64,000 bases of DNA from Candidatus Bathyarchaeia archaeon (GTDB taxonomy: Archaea > Thermoproteota > Bathyarchaeia > Bathyarchaeales > Bathycorpusculaceae): assembly GCA_041447175.1 (NCBI GenBank), contig CP166960.1, forward strand, positions 1,752,519 to 1,816,518. Direction: 5' to 3'. The position numbers were made by a program, and so were the translations under genes. Shown in pieces: positions 42,595-50,872 of the stretch (the stretch's first letter is position 1; each line of letters starts with the position of its first letter). The notes beneath the pieces were generated by a model, which saw nothing but the letters and a program-made list of their open reading frames with translations, was not told the DNA's origin and did not search any database.

Positions 42595-44184
42595 TCAACT
42601 CCGTTTCGCCGTTTTATAACGGCTTAGGCTATCAGTTTTTGCCCGCAAGATATACACGTAGTCTGCCAGCAAAGGCGCCTCCCTACCCAACTGCAGCGTC
42701 GTCTCCAGCGTCTGCGTCGCCGCATCCACATGATACTCCGCATTGAGAACCCGAAAATCCGCGTCCACCCCCTCCACAGGCAACACAACATGCACAGTGT
42801 CCCCCGCCAGAATAGGATAAGCCGCAAAGTCCAAAACGGCGCTTTTAAGGGTGAGGCTTTCGGCGGGGGTTTTCAGGTTAGCCAGCAACGCCGAAGCACG
42901 TCCAACGCATTCGTGGTCGCTCCAAAGTTCCTCGTTAACCTCCACCTTTTCGCGTAACCCAAAATTTTGTTGACTCGGGGCATCTTGGGCGATTGCAGTG
43001 TAACGTTTGCCTCCGAAAAACAAGCCGTCCACCCAAAACGCCCCCGTGCTGGGTTCATTAAACCAGCAGATAAGGCGCACCTGCAAAAGGTGCATCCAGT
43101 CAAAACCTGCATCCACTATCCATTGGTCTTGGTTTTGGGTGCCCACGCCGACCTGCAGTTGGAACCATTTGCCTGCCCCCACCGTCAACTCATGGGTTGC
43201 TACGCGTCCAACACTGTCAAAAAGCGTAAGGGAAACGTTGCCGTTGTAGGTGGCGTCGCGGTTAAGCCACAAATTCAAAACAGGATACGCTTCAGCGTCA
43301 ACCATGCTGGCGGTTTCCAGCGAAAAGATGCATCCGCCGTAGCTTACGGTATCGGCGTACGTTTTGATGCTGCCTGCGCCCTTAGCTTTCACCGCCTCAT
43401 CAAAGCTGACAACGCCCGAGGTGGCGTTCCACCACCCATCCAGCGAAGCGAGGCTTTCAGTCCAAGCGTCCTTGTCGTCGGGCACGCTTTTGTCTTGGGC
43501 GCCGTAAATTGTGATTTTGTTGCGCACGCGGCTTATGTCTTGGCTGTATTCGCTTTGCTCCACTTGTTCGGCGAGGCTTGTGGGGTTGGGTTTGGTTGAG
43601 CGGCTGAAAAACTCGAATTTGCCGTCGGGTGCCACACGGAAATCAAAGCCTATGACACCTTGTTTGTCGGCGCTTTCGGCGATGTACTTGAGGATGTCAA
43701 AGACCGGCGTGTCTTCGTAGCTCAGATTGGTGTAGGTGGTGTCGGTTGCTTCGACCAGTTCCACGCTGTCACGGACGTGGCTTAAGCCCACGTAGTAGTC
43801 CAGCAGGTTCTTGACGATGTCTTCGCCTTTTGTGTTAGTGTAGGTTTTGGTAACCACACGACGAAACAGCCGTTCACCCCAGCATCTGCCCGAAACATGC
43901 ACGTAACTTGCCGAGGGCGTAGAGGTGTACTTGACGGTTTCCACGCGGCAAATCATCAACAGCGGGCAAACGGCACCCCTGCCCACGCTTATACTGCCGT
44001 CCAATCCAGCAGTAATAGGAGACATGCCTGTTGGGCTGTATTTGCCCTCGAAATTTGCCAAAACCACCTCAAAACTGCTGACTTCGGTAGTGCAGCCCAA
44101 ATGCACCTGCAACTCAACCACGTCGCCCTGCGACGGCGCAACCGAACCAAACGCAATTGCCACACTTGGAGAGGTTACGCTCAT
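42595..44184 (-). CDS. Tail hub / baseplate-type protein with inserted jelly-roll domain
   Basis: N-terminal half resembles phage tail hub proteins of the gpD/gp27 class: KTYTNTKGEDIVKNLLDYYVG, then EDTPVFDILKYIAESADK, then FDFRVAPDGKFEFF. Residues about 255-405 (SLDGWWNATSGVVSF to STGAFWVDGLFFGG) look like a carbohydrate-binding jelly roll inserted before the final hub strands (VHVVLPVEGVDADFRVLNAEY). Start codon follows the preceding stop by 2 bases, GGAG 9 bases upstream. Confidence 0.7.
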   Translation of the reverse strand: MSVTSPSVAIAFGSVAPSQGDVVELQVHLGCTTEVSSFEVVLANFEGKYSPTGMSPITAGLDGSISVGRGAVCPLLMICRVETVKYTSTPSASYVHVSGRCWGERLFRRVVTKTYTNTKGEDIVKNLLDYYVGLSHVRDSVELVEATDTTYTNLSYEDTPVFDILKYIAESADKQGVIGFDFRVAPDGKFEFFSRSTKPNPTSLAEQVEQSEYSQDISRVRNKITIYGAQDKSVPDDKDAWTESLASLDGWWNATSGVVSFDEAVKAKGAGSIKTYADTVSYGGCIFSLETASMVDAEAYPVLNLWLNRDATYNGNVSLTLFDSVGRVATHELTVGAGKWFQLQVGVGTQNQDQWIVDAGFDWMHLLQVRLICWFNEPSTGAFWVDGLFFGGKRYTAIAQDAPSQQNFGLREKVEVNEELWSDHECVGRASALLANLKTPAESLTLKSAVLDFAAYPILAGDTVHVVLPVEGVDADFRVLNAEYHVDAATQTLETTLQLGREAPLLADYVYILRAKTDSLSRYKTAKRS

Positions 44185-44185
44185 G

Positions 44186-44728
44186 TTACTCGACTCCGCG
44201 TCGGTACAGTTCGGCTTCGCCTGCGCGTTGGATGCTGCGGGTGGCGGTGGGGGTTTGGGCGGCGGCGTCGTTGAAGTTTTGCACGCTGGCGGTGGCGTTG
44301 TTCATGCTGGTGGCAAAACTCATCATGGCAGCAGCAGCCGCAACAATCACCGCAATCCCTACCCCCGTCAAGGCAAGAAAGGTGGCAAAGCTTATGTTGA
44401 GGCTGTTTTGCACGGCGGCGGCAACCGAGGTAGCGGCGGCGTACACTTTCTGCGCGATAGCTACGCCTGCGCTGGACCGAACGAATATGCCAAGGGCTGT
44501 GACCATCATCATCGCCGAGTTAACAACGCGGGCTTGGGCGTCGTCTAAAATTCCGAATTGGTTGGCGATGTATCCGATGGCGGTTCCTGCAGCGCCGATG
44601 CCCGCCATTGCGGTGCCCAAGGTTTTAACGCGGGCGGCCAGGTTTTGGGCGTCGGTTTGGATGCGGCTAAATTCGTTGCTTGCCTGATTCACGGCGCGGA
44701 TGGTGATGGCGATTTCGTTAAAGCTCAA
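44186..44728 (-). CDS. Short tape-measure-like tail protein
   Basis: About 180 residues: an N-terminal helical, coiled-coil-like segment (AVNQASNEFSRIQTDAQNLA) followed by long hydrophobic stretches (MMMVTALGIFV, FLALTGVGIAVIVAAAAAMM) typical of the membrane-penetrating part of tail tape measures. It lies where a tape measure should lie, between tail components and the hub. TTG start overlaps the stop of the gp10-like gene (TTGA). It is far shorter than usual tape measures; frame upstream to 44896 looks out of register with real coding. Confidence 0.6.
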   Translation of the reverse strand: MSFNEIAITIRAVNQASNEFSRIQTDAQNLAARVKTLGTAMAGIGAAGTAIGYIANQFGILDDAQARVVNSAMMMVTALGIFVRSSAGVAIAQKVYAAATSVAAAVQNSLNISFATFLALTGVGIAVIVAAAAAMMSFATSMNNATASVQNFNDAAAQTPTATRSIQRAGEAELYRRGVE

Positions 44729-45093
44729 AGACCTGCCCCCGTTTTGGCGGATTCTATGGCTTGACGTAGGGTGCGTTCTAATTCGGGAAGCCGCTTTTGA
44801 AGTGCTGGCTGAAGGAAGGGGCGTGCACGACGGCTGGAAGAGCCTAACTCGATGGCTGCCGCGTAGGGGGCGGTTGCGCCGACTTGGGCTTGCCACTCCT
44901 GCGTTCGGGCGTAGATGCTGGTTTTCAAGCGTCCCGTGCGCACAGGCACCAGCCGAACAGCTTCAGCTTTCACTGATTCTGCCCACGCCGCCAGTTTGCT
45001 CTGCAATTGAGTGAGGGTTTCTTGGTCGAAACGGCTGAGTGCCTGAGAGAATTCTTTGGCGCCTTGCACGCTGATTTGGATGTTAACGCTCAT
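44725..45093 (-). CDS. HK97 gp10-like tail/neck component
   Basis: LVPVRTGRLKTSIYAR then APYAAAIELGSSSRRARPFLQPAL is the signature of the HK97 gp10-like family, which lies at the head-tail junction or in tail completion. 122 residues is typical. The position after the chaperone genes, rather than before the tail tube, is unusual. Stop overlaps the next start. Confidence 0.85.
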   Translation of the reverse strand: MSVNIQISVQGAKEFSQALSRFDQETLTQLQSKLAAWAESVKAEAVRLVPVRTGRLKTSIYARTQEWQAQVGATAPYAAAIELGSSSRRARPFLQPALQKRLPELERTLRQAIESAKTGAGL

Positions 45094-45265
45094 GTTTTTT
45101 GGTTTCCTCCTGGGTTTGGCGGTCTAACTCGTTAAGGATGACCGAGAATTGCTGGATGGTTTTGGCGGGTTGCTTTGCGAGTTGGGTTGGAGTCCATCCG
45201 AATTCTTTGCAGAGCCTGAAGTCCGTGACTGCGGGGTTGGGTTTTTGGCGTCGGATGGCTCGGAT
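45083..45265 (-). CDS. Tail assembly chaperone, frameshift extension (gpT-like)
   Basis: Reading frame entered by a -1 shift from the gpG-like gene at 45265-45271. It gives IRAIRRQKPNPAVTDFRLCK, then EFGWTPTQLAKQPAKTIQQF, the expected C-terminal helical domain of a gpGT fusion. No convincing ribosome binding site precedes an independent start; the frame is open upstream only as far as a TTG-like start at 45298. Combined product would be about 171 residues. Confidence 0.7.
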   Translation of the reverse strand: MRAIRRQKPNPAVTDFRLCKEFGWTPTQLAKQPAKTIQQFSVILNELDRQTQEETKKHER

Positions 45266-45597
45266 AAAAAAGCCGTTTCTTCCCGGTTGACAGCGCAAAG
45301 GTCGTTGACTTTCTTGGAGAACAACTCGCCCAGCGCGATTGGTACGCCATCTTCTTCGCCCAGCAGCCGCTCAAGTGACAACGGCTGGTTTTGGGGTTGC
45401 TGTTTTAAGCTTGCCCAGATGGTTTCAGCTTGAATGGCGATGAAGTCGCTGCTGACCACTTGCCCTGTGATGGGGTGATAGCGGGTGTGTTTTTGGATAA
45501 TGCGGCTGCGTTTTGCCCACGTGATTTCTTGGAAAACGTATGTACCCGCATATTGGGCGCCGTATTCGGCTCCGAGGGTTAGGGTTGTTTGGTTCAT
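45124..45597 (-). CDS. Tail assembly chaperone (gpG-like)
   Basis: 157 residues, begins MNQTTLTLGAEYGAQYAGTY and contains ITWAKRSRIIQKHTRYHP. The last about 45 residues (after TAFLSEPSDA) are low-complexity Ser/Pro/Asn, as expected for unshifted translation past a frameshift site. It follows the tail tube gene by 11 bases. Chaperones of this type coat the tape measure during tail assembly. Confidence 0.72.
   Translation of the reverse strand: MNQTTLTLGAEYGAQYAGTYVFQEITWAKRSRIIQKHTRYHPITGQVVSSDFIAIQAETIWASLKQQPQNQPLSLERLLGEEDGVPIALGELFSKKVNDLCAVNREETAFLSEPSDAKNPTPQSRTSGSAKNSDGLQPNSQSNPPKPSSNSRSSLTS
45265..45271 (-). other. Slippery heptamer T TTT TTA for -1 ribosomal frameshifting
   Basis: On the minus strand the gpG frame reads GCT TTT TTA, so the heptamer T TTT TTA is in the exact X XXY YYZ phase for a -1 slip. 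After slipping, the ribosome enters the downstream gpT-like frame. GAGCC three bases downstream can pair with GGCTC about 45 bases further, a weak candidate stimulator. Confidence 0.7.
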
Positions 45598-45608
45598 GGC
45601 GGATCCTC

Positions 45609-46466
45609 TCAGGTTAGGGTGAAGGTTTTGGCGACAAACGCCGCTTTGAGGCTGACGAGCTCTTCAATACGGACAGGGGCAGAGGCGTTTTCCCATTTGC
45701 ATCCACTAAACGTTGCTTTGTTGGCGCCGCCTAAGCCAAATTCAAGGCTGAACTCGGCGTCGTCGATGATGCCGTCAAATTCCTCTTTGCTCTCAAACTC
45801 AAACGTTACCTCGCCAGTCAGGTTGCGGTGCCGATGCGGCAAATACTTGAGCAGATGCCCGTTAGAGGCGCGGATAACGGGGACTTGTTTGAGGTTGTTT
45901 TCGATGCTGAATTTCCAGTCGGTAACGCGGTCTACTGTGGCGGCGTCTTTTTTGATGTAGCTCTCATAGAAGGGCACGGCTCCCGAGTAGTCTGTGTAGT
46001 TTGCGTCCGCAATTTTTGAGGTGCCCAGGGTGAGGTTCTGAGCCAGCAGTTCCGCGTCAGCTTTCACCACGTCTTCAACGCTGCAGGCGACTTGGAGTTT
46101 TTGGAATTTGCATCCTGCATAGAGCAGTGAAATAATGTTGGTTGCCGCGGAGAAGACGCCTTTATAGTAGAGCAGTTGGATGCTGAGGGAGGTTTCAAGT
46201 TCGTTTTTGGCGTACTGCAGAAAGCTTATGGGGGCATCGCTGGGCAGGGGGTAGCTGAGTTTGAGGGTGGGTGCTCGTAAGCCTTTTTTGACTGCTTGCA
46301 GGTCGGGGTTGCCGACGCCGCGGATTTTGAGGTTGTTGGGGTTGACGGCGGGCTCTAAGCTTTCGGCTTGGACACTCAGCATCAACGGGGAAGTGGGGGT
46401 TTGCCCAAAAGCCGTTTCAGTCACGTAGTAGAGGCGGCTTTCGTGGGCACTGTAGGTTTCTGGCAC
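45609..46466 (-). CDS. Tail tube (major tail) protein
   Basis: 285 residues of beta-rich sequence with two similar halves: SLEPAVNPNNLKIRGVGNPD, then APTLKLSYPLPSDAP, and later SNGHLLKYLPHRHRNLTGEV, then FEFESKEEFDGIIDDAEFS. This matches tail tube proteins of siphovirus-type archaeal viruses. It sits between the terminator-like gene and the chaperones, the standard tail order. Confidence 0.75.
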   Translation of the reverse strand: MPETYSAHESRLYYVTETAFGQTPTSPLMLSVQAESLEPAVNPNNLKIRGVGNPDLQAVKKGLRAPTLKLSYPLPSDAPISFLQYAKNELETSLSIQLLYYKGVFSAATNIISLLYAGCKFQKLQVACSVEDVVKADAELLAQNLTLGTSKIADANYTDYSGAVPFYESYIKKDAATVDRVTDWKFSIENNLKQVPVIRASNGHLLKYLPHRHRNLTGEVTFEFESKEEFDGIIDDAEFSLEFGLGGANKATFSGCKWENASAPVRIEELVSLKAAFVAKTFTLT

Positions 46467-46472
46467 TTCAAT

Positions 46473-47444
46473 TTACGCTCCTATGTTCTCAAAGAACCAT
46501 GATTTCACGGTGAATTCTGTGCGGAAAATTGTGGGCGTCACGTCTACGCGGTCAACGTCGCGGTAACTCACAAGGTCACAGTACGTTATGCCCTTGACCG
46601 TTACGGTGCATGCGGCGTAGTCGCAGGTTAAAACCGCAGGGGTTTGCCCGTCACTGGCGTTGGTGGTTTGGGCAAGGCACCACACGTAGCCATCTTCGTC
46701 GATGTAGCGGGGCAAATCCTGCAGCAAAGTCACGGTTACGGTCTGGTCTGAACCTGAAACACCTGACTGCGCCTGCGTCCAAGCCGCGGACTCGTGATTC
46801 CACGCTTTCACGGTAACGCCGTTTCCGCTTGGCACCGTTCCGTAGCCCTCAAACAACAAACCAACGCGGGTTGCGGCTTCCTTGCGGTTCTCCAGTTTAA
46901 ACCCAAAAAGCAGGGCTGCCACTTTGCCCTCTTCACTGCAGCTGACTTGGCATCGGCCATCGTCGCTGCGCCAGAGCTGGACAATTTGCTCATTAGTCAG
47001 TTCGGTCCAACCCGCATCCTGAGGCGCGGCTTCGGCGGTGCCCCAAAACGCCCTGTGGGTCTGAGACGCGGCGCCCAATGCGTAGAAGTCGTATTGGGTT
47101 TGGTTGGGGGTGGCGCGGGTTTGTCGGATGACGCGGCTGATTTCTTCGGTGAGTTTGTTTCGCAGGGTTTTGGCGGATTCATTGGAGGTGGGCTGCTCGG
47201 TGACCCAGATGTTGACTCGCAGGGTGGAGGTGCGTCGGCGGGTTTTGCCGCTTAGCTCCAGCTTCTGGTCGGAGGTTTCCGCCAAGCCAACGGTGACTTG
47301 GGCGTCGTAGCCTTTGAAGGCGTCCGCGTTTTGCCACTCCCCCGCCACGCCGATGTTGGCGAAGGCACCGTTGTCTTTGACCACCCGTAGGTTTGCTTTC
47401 AGCAGCCGAATCAAGGTGAGGGCGGGGTTTTCGGTTTCGCTCAC
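46473..47444 (-). CDS. Tail terminator/completion-like protein with beta-rich C-terminal domain
   Basis: GTG start overlaps the stop of the head-closure gene (GTGA). Residues 1 to about 130 (PALTLIRLLKANLRVVKDNG, then STLRVNIWVTEQPTS, then LRNKLTEEISRVIRQTRATP) look like tail terminator proteins. The middle (about 135-280) is a beta-rich lectin-like segment (EAATRVGLLFEGYGTVPSG, VKAWNHESAAWTQAQSGV), and the C terminus (RDVDRVDVTPTIFRTEFTVK) returns to the terminator fold. Assignment rests on position and shape. Confidence 0.5.
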   Translation of the reverse strand: MSETENPALTLIRLLKANLRVVKDNGAFANIGVAGEWQNADAFKGYDAQVTVGLAETSDQKLELSGKTRRRTSTLRVNIWVTEQPTSNESAKTLRNKLTEEISRVIRQTRATPNQTQYDFYALGAASQTHRAFWGTAEAAPQDAGWTELTNEQIVQLWRSDDGRCQVSCSEEGKVAALLFGFKLENRKEAATRVGLLFEGYGTVPSGNGVTVKAWNHESAAWTQAQSGVSGSDQTVTVTLLQDLPRYIDEDGYVWCLAQTTNASDGQTPAVLTCDYAACTVTVKGITYCDLVSYRDVDRVDVTPTIFRTEFTVKSWFFENIGA

Positions 47445-48862
47445 TGCCCAAGCAGCCTCCGGAGGGTGACTTTTTGGAAAGCTGTTTCGCCGCGGAACCC
47501 AAACGCCTCCACGGTGACCGCTTCGTAGTCGGCGCCTCGGCAGCGTAGCTTGTCGCGTCTCCTGACAGGCGCAAACACGTGCAGGGTTAGGTAGTCGGTT
47601 GTGAGGTATCCGGGCTCCAGCAGGGTCTCCTCCGCCTTGGTGGGCAGCACGATGGCTTTTAGGTCGGTGCCGTCGCCGCACTGGGTTACCTCGCCCAACG
47701 CCACCAGAGGATAGAGGGTGACGGCTTCGCCTTTGCTGTTAAGCACCTGCACAAACCGCGTCAACGGCGCCTCATACCCCACCAACAGCTTGCCCAGCCA
47801 GCAAACCGTCGCCATCGCCTGCACATCCGCCACCGCCACGTAGTCCGCGTACTTAACGCCCCAATACATGAAGGCGTCAGCGTGGGCTTGGATGATTTGG
47901 GTGCTGAACTGGTAGGCGGGTTTGTCGTGGTCCCGTCTTGGGGTGGCGAGGATGCCTGCGGTTACGGCGTCGTAGTAGTCACATGCTGGAGTTTTGGCGT
48001 GGACGTTGAGGTAGCCGCCCCAGCAGACTGCGGGGTTGTAGGCGGGGTAGGTGGGGGAGGCGCCGATGCCGTTAAGAAACGCATACGTCTTCTCCACTGT
48101 GACGCTCCAGCCCTCGTACTCGTAAAGCCCCAGCAAAGCGTATGCCAATGTGTCATCGTATGTGATGGCTTTGGCGGCGTCGACGCGGCGCCATTGGTTG
48201 TCGCCGTATGGTGCTGGGCTGTAGTGGTCAAAACAGCCCTCCAAGCCGACGCGGTAAAAGTTCACGGCGTCCGACATCATCTCCTCGTATCGACTCTTGT
48301 TGGCGGGGTCAGACTCAGAGAGCATCCGCAACGCCACCAACCCGTAAAGCGCCTCCACATCCATCTCAGGCAGCCACGCATCCTCCAGCGTCACGGCTCG
48401 GGCAAACCCGCCAAAATACCGTTCATGCACACCCCGCAGGCTTGGTTCATGCTGCATGTTGAATAGGTAACTGTTGCCTGCAAGAACCGCAGCCTCCAAG
48501 TACGCCGTGTTGCTTGTGAGCTCGTAGGCTTTGAGCAGCGCAGGCACCGTGCGGCAAGCATCCACAGCGTAAAACTGGGTGCTGTTCTCAACGCTTCTAA
48601 AGCCGCCACACGCCAGCTTTTCAGTGTCCGTGCATTGCTGGGTTAAGATGAAGTCGGCGAGCTCCACGATTTTTGCCTCTACTTCGGCGCTTCGGTCATC
48701 GAATTGGCGGTCGAAGTACGCCTCGAAGAGAAAATCCACCGCGAACGCTGCGGCAAACGCTGCCCTGCCCCAAGTCAAGTCAGGGCCAACGTCGGGAACC
48801 ACGTAGACGTAGGGGGCGTAGTCCATTACAAAATCATAATAGGTTTCGGGCAGATTTGGCAT
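47441..48862 (-). CDS. Six-hairpin (alpha/alpha barrel) domain fused to head-closure-like domain
   Basis: The first about 360 residues form repeated helical hairpins (WGRAAFAAAFAVDFLFEAYF, FYAVDACRTVPALLKAYEL, MDVEALYGLVALRM, ALLGLYEYEGWSVT) like six-hairpin glycosidases or epimerases. The last about 110 residues (GYLTTDYLTLHVFAPVRRRD, GADYEAVTVEAFGFRGE, TAFQKVTLRRLLGQ) resemble phage head-closure proteins. Start at ATG 48862 with GGGAG 8 bases upstream; it is placed 1 base after the connector stop. Confidence 0.55.
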   Translation of the reverse strand: MPNLPETYYDFVMDYAPYVYVVPDVGPDLTWGRAAFAAAFAVDFLFEAYFDRQFDDRSAEVEAKIVELADFILTQQCTDTEKLACGGFRSVENSTQFYAVDACRTVPALLKAYELTSNTAYLEAAVLAGNSYLFNMQHEPSLRGVHERYFGGFARAVTLEDAWLPEMDVEALYGLVALRMLSESDPANKSRYEEMMSDAVNFYRVGLEGCFDHYSPAPYGDNQWRRVDAAKAITYDDTLAYALLGLYEYEGWSVTVEKTYAFLNGIGASPTYPAYNPAVCWGGYLNVHAKTPACDYYDAVTAGILATPRRDHDKPAYQFSTQIIQAHADAFMYWGVKYADYVAVADVQAMATVCWLGKLLVGYEAPLTRFVQVLNSKGEAVTLYPLVALGEVTQCGDGTDLKAIVLPTKAEETLLEPGYLTTDYLTLHVFAPVRRRDKLRCRGADYEAVTVEAFGFRGETAFQKVTLRRLLGQ

Positions 48863-48863
48863 A

Positions 48864-49217
48864 CTAAACGCTCCCAAGAATTGGCTGCTTGAGCCCCGAG
48901 AGGAGGCGGTCAAGTTCCTGCTGCAGAACGCTCAGCGGCGGAGCTTGGCTGAGCACATTAACGTTTTGACCGCCGACACTAAAGCTTAAGCCTGCGGCGG
49001 AGCCTCCTGTTAAGTAGCAGACTGCGTGGACGGCGGCGAGCAGGGTGATGTATTCTTTTTCGGCGGCGGTGCAGTCGGCACTGTCAATTTCTCTGCCCAA
49101 CTCCAAAGACAACGTGACTGTGGCGCGGTTTACCATTTTTTCCAGTTTAGGGTCGGGGACGTCGGAGGCGCCGATGTTGATTGCGTCTCGCACGTCGCTT
49201 AGGGATACGTTTGCCAT
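48864..49217 (-). CDS. Head-tail connector/adaptor protein (gp6-like)
   Basis: 118 residues: helical with VSLSDVRDAINIGASDVPD, then KLEKMVNRATVTLSLELGRE, then EYITLLAAVHAVCYLTGG, matching the adaptor family that attaches to the portal. ATG preceded by GGAG at 9 bases. An ATG-like codon 5 residues upstream is possible. It is the first gene after the 485-base gap containing the NHL and phospholipase-like genes further upstream. Confidence 0.68.
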   Translation of the reverse strand: MANVSLSDVRDAINIGASDVPDPKLEKMVNRATVTLSLELGREIDSADCTAAEKEYITLLAAVHAVCYLTGGSAAGLSFSVGGQNVNVLSQAPPLSVLQQELDRLLSGLKQPILGSV

Positions 49218-49702
49218 CCTGTTCAACTCCAAGCTTTAAATGGGTAACAGGCGGCGATTTAAGCAATTTTGACAAATAGAAACACAAAAACAGACACATT
49301 TACCCAAATATACGTTTTCTTTAACCCATTAACAAAAATAAGCGCATAATCAAGCCTTTCTATTCACTCTTGTTAAAAAAGGCTTTTCTGTTACACCCAC
49401 CGCAAACGCAAAAGCCGCAGGTTCGGGAACTCGGCGCTGGAACCTCTGAGCGCATGTTTTCTCGGTTGGTCAAGGCGTTAGGGTGTTGCGGGGAAGGGGG
49501 AGCGGAAGGTTTCGTCTAATCCGCCCAACCTTTCATCGACAACGCGTTGACACCATCAGGGCAGCCAGTTGAGTTCAACGTGATGGACCCAGCCGCGTCT
49601 GCGCCGTAGCTCTCCCCGTAAAACAAACTGTTCCCCCACAGGAATATCAGCTAAATACTCTAGCTCCAACACGCAAGTAAAATTGAGAAAGGAGCAATTA
49701 AA
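49218..49702. other. Gap within the virus-like cassette
   Basis: About 485 bases, AT-rich near 49255-49385 (possible promoters for both directions) and then mixed. On the minus strand, a 38-codon frame ending at 49556 (LELEYLADIPVGEQFVLRGE) has plausible codon use but no start support; it may be a remnant. AAGGAG before 49703 is the ribosome binding site of the NHL-repeat gene. Confidence 0.35.
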
Positions 49703-50743
49703 TTGAAAAAACCTAACGGCAACAGTCGTTATGCAAGTTTTAGGCACATTAAACTATTGAGTCTACTGTGCGCAGTTTGCGTTTTGGCAGTTTCGTTACC
49801 TTTAGCACATGCAAACTATAACTACGTAACCCAAGTCGGCAGCGAAGGCACCGCCGATGGACTGTTCACGTTCCCACACGGAATAGCCGTCAACGCAAGC
49901 GGATACGTATACGTCGTCGATTCAAGCAACCAACGAGTTGAAGTCTTTGACAGCGCAGGGAACTTCCAATTCAAGTTCAGTGGGGTTTTCTCATCACCCA
50001 GAGGCATAGCCTTGGACAGTGAGGGAAACGTCTACGTGTCAGATTCGGGCAATGACAAGATTCACGTTTTTAGCTGCACAGGCCACTATAAGTACGCAAT
50101 AGGCAGCGTAGGTTCTGCTAATGGCCAATTCAATAACCCCTATGACGTAGCGGTAAACGGCAGCGGCTACATCTTCGTCGCAGACACATACAACCATCGT
50201 ATCCAAGTCTTTGACAGCACAGGTCATTTCGTATTCAAAATTGGCTCCAACGGCGTGGGCAATGGCCAATTCAATTACCCCTTTGGTATAGCGGTTGATA
50301 ATTCTGGAAAAATCTACGTAGGCGACACATACAACCACCGCGTTCAAGTCTTTGATGCCTCAGGCAATTTCCTGTTCAAATTCGGCAGCATAGGCTTTGG
50401 AAATAACCAATTTGACCACCCCCGAGGAATAGCTGTTGATGCTGCTGGAAAAATCTACGTCACTGACGAAAATAACTTCCGAATTCAGGTCTTCGATAGC
50501 ACAGGCACTTATTTGGACACGATTGGCGGCATGAGCACCGGCATATTCAGGTATCCTTGGTATGTAGCTGTTGACGGGTTAGGCAACGTTTACGTTTCAG
50601 ACACATGGCACCACTGCGTAAAAATCTTCCACGACAGCCTATTTGTCCTACCAGAAACACCCTTCGGCACTACCATAGTAGCAGTATTTGTCGCTGCAGC
50701 CGCATTCGCCGTAATCAAACAACATAAAGCAAAACGACCTTAA
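49703..50743 (+). CDS. Secreted NHL-repeat beta-propeller protein with C-terminal anchor
   Basis: Signal peptide about residues 18-38 (LLSLLCAVCVLAVSLPLAHA), then six NHL repeats each with DNSGKIYVGDTYNHRVQVFD-like sequence (about 45-310), then LPETPFGTTIVAVFVAAAAF and a basic tail KQHKAKRP, giving a C-terminal membrane segment. TTG start with AAGGAG 8 bases upstream. It is on the opposite strand inside the structural cassette; it looks like a host-type surface protein. Confidence 0.82.
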   Translation: MKKPNGNSRYASFRHIKLLSLLCAVCVLAVSLPLAHANYNYVTQVGSEGTADGLFTFPHGIAVNASGYVYVVDSSNQRVEVFDSAGNFQFKFSGVFSSPRGIALDSEGNVYVSDSGNDKIHVFSCTGHYKYAIGSVGSANGQFNNPYDVAVNGSGYIFVADTYNHRIQVFDSTGHFVFKIGSNGVGNGQFNYPFGIAVDNSGKIYVGDTYNHRVQVFDASGNFLFKFGSIGFGNNQFDHPRGIAVDAAGKIYVTDENNFRIQVFDSTGTYLDTIGGMSTGIFRYPWYVAVDGLGNVYVSDTWHHCVKIFHDSLFVLPETPFGTTIVAVFVAAAAFAVIKQHKAKRP

Positions 50744-50872
50744 ACAGCAACAAAAGTCAGTTAAGTTAGGGAAATTTTTCCACCCTTAACTTTTTTATCT
50801 TTTTTATTAATACCCACGAAAAATTAGTAGTACATCTCCGCCCAATTTCCCACACGAACAAAAAACGGATGG

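Noticed and set aside
47882-48466. Long plus-strand frame opposite the six-hairpin gene
   Set aside because: Antisense shadow of a GC-rich coding gene with no domain of its own.
49556-49680. 38-codon minus-strand frame in the cassette gap
   Set aside because: Reasonable codon use but no start or ribosome binding site, and no recognisable family.
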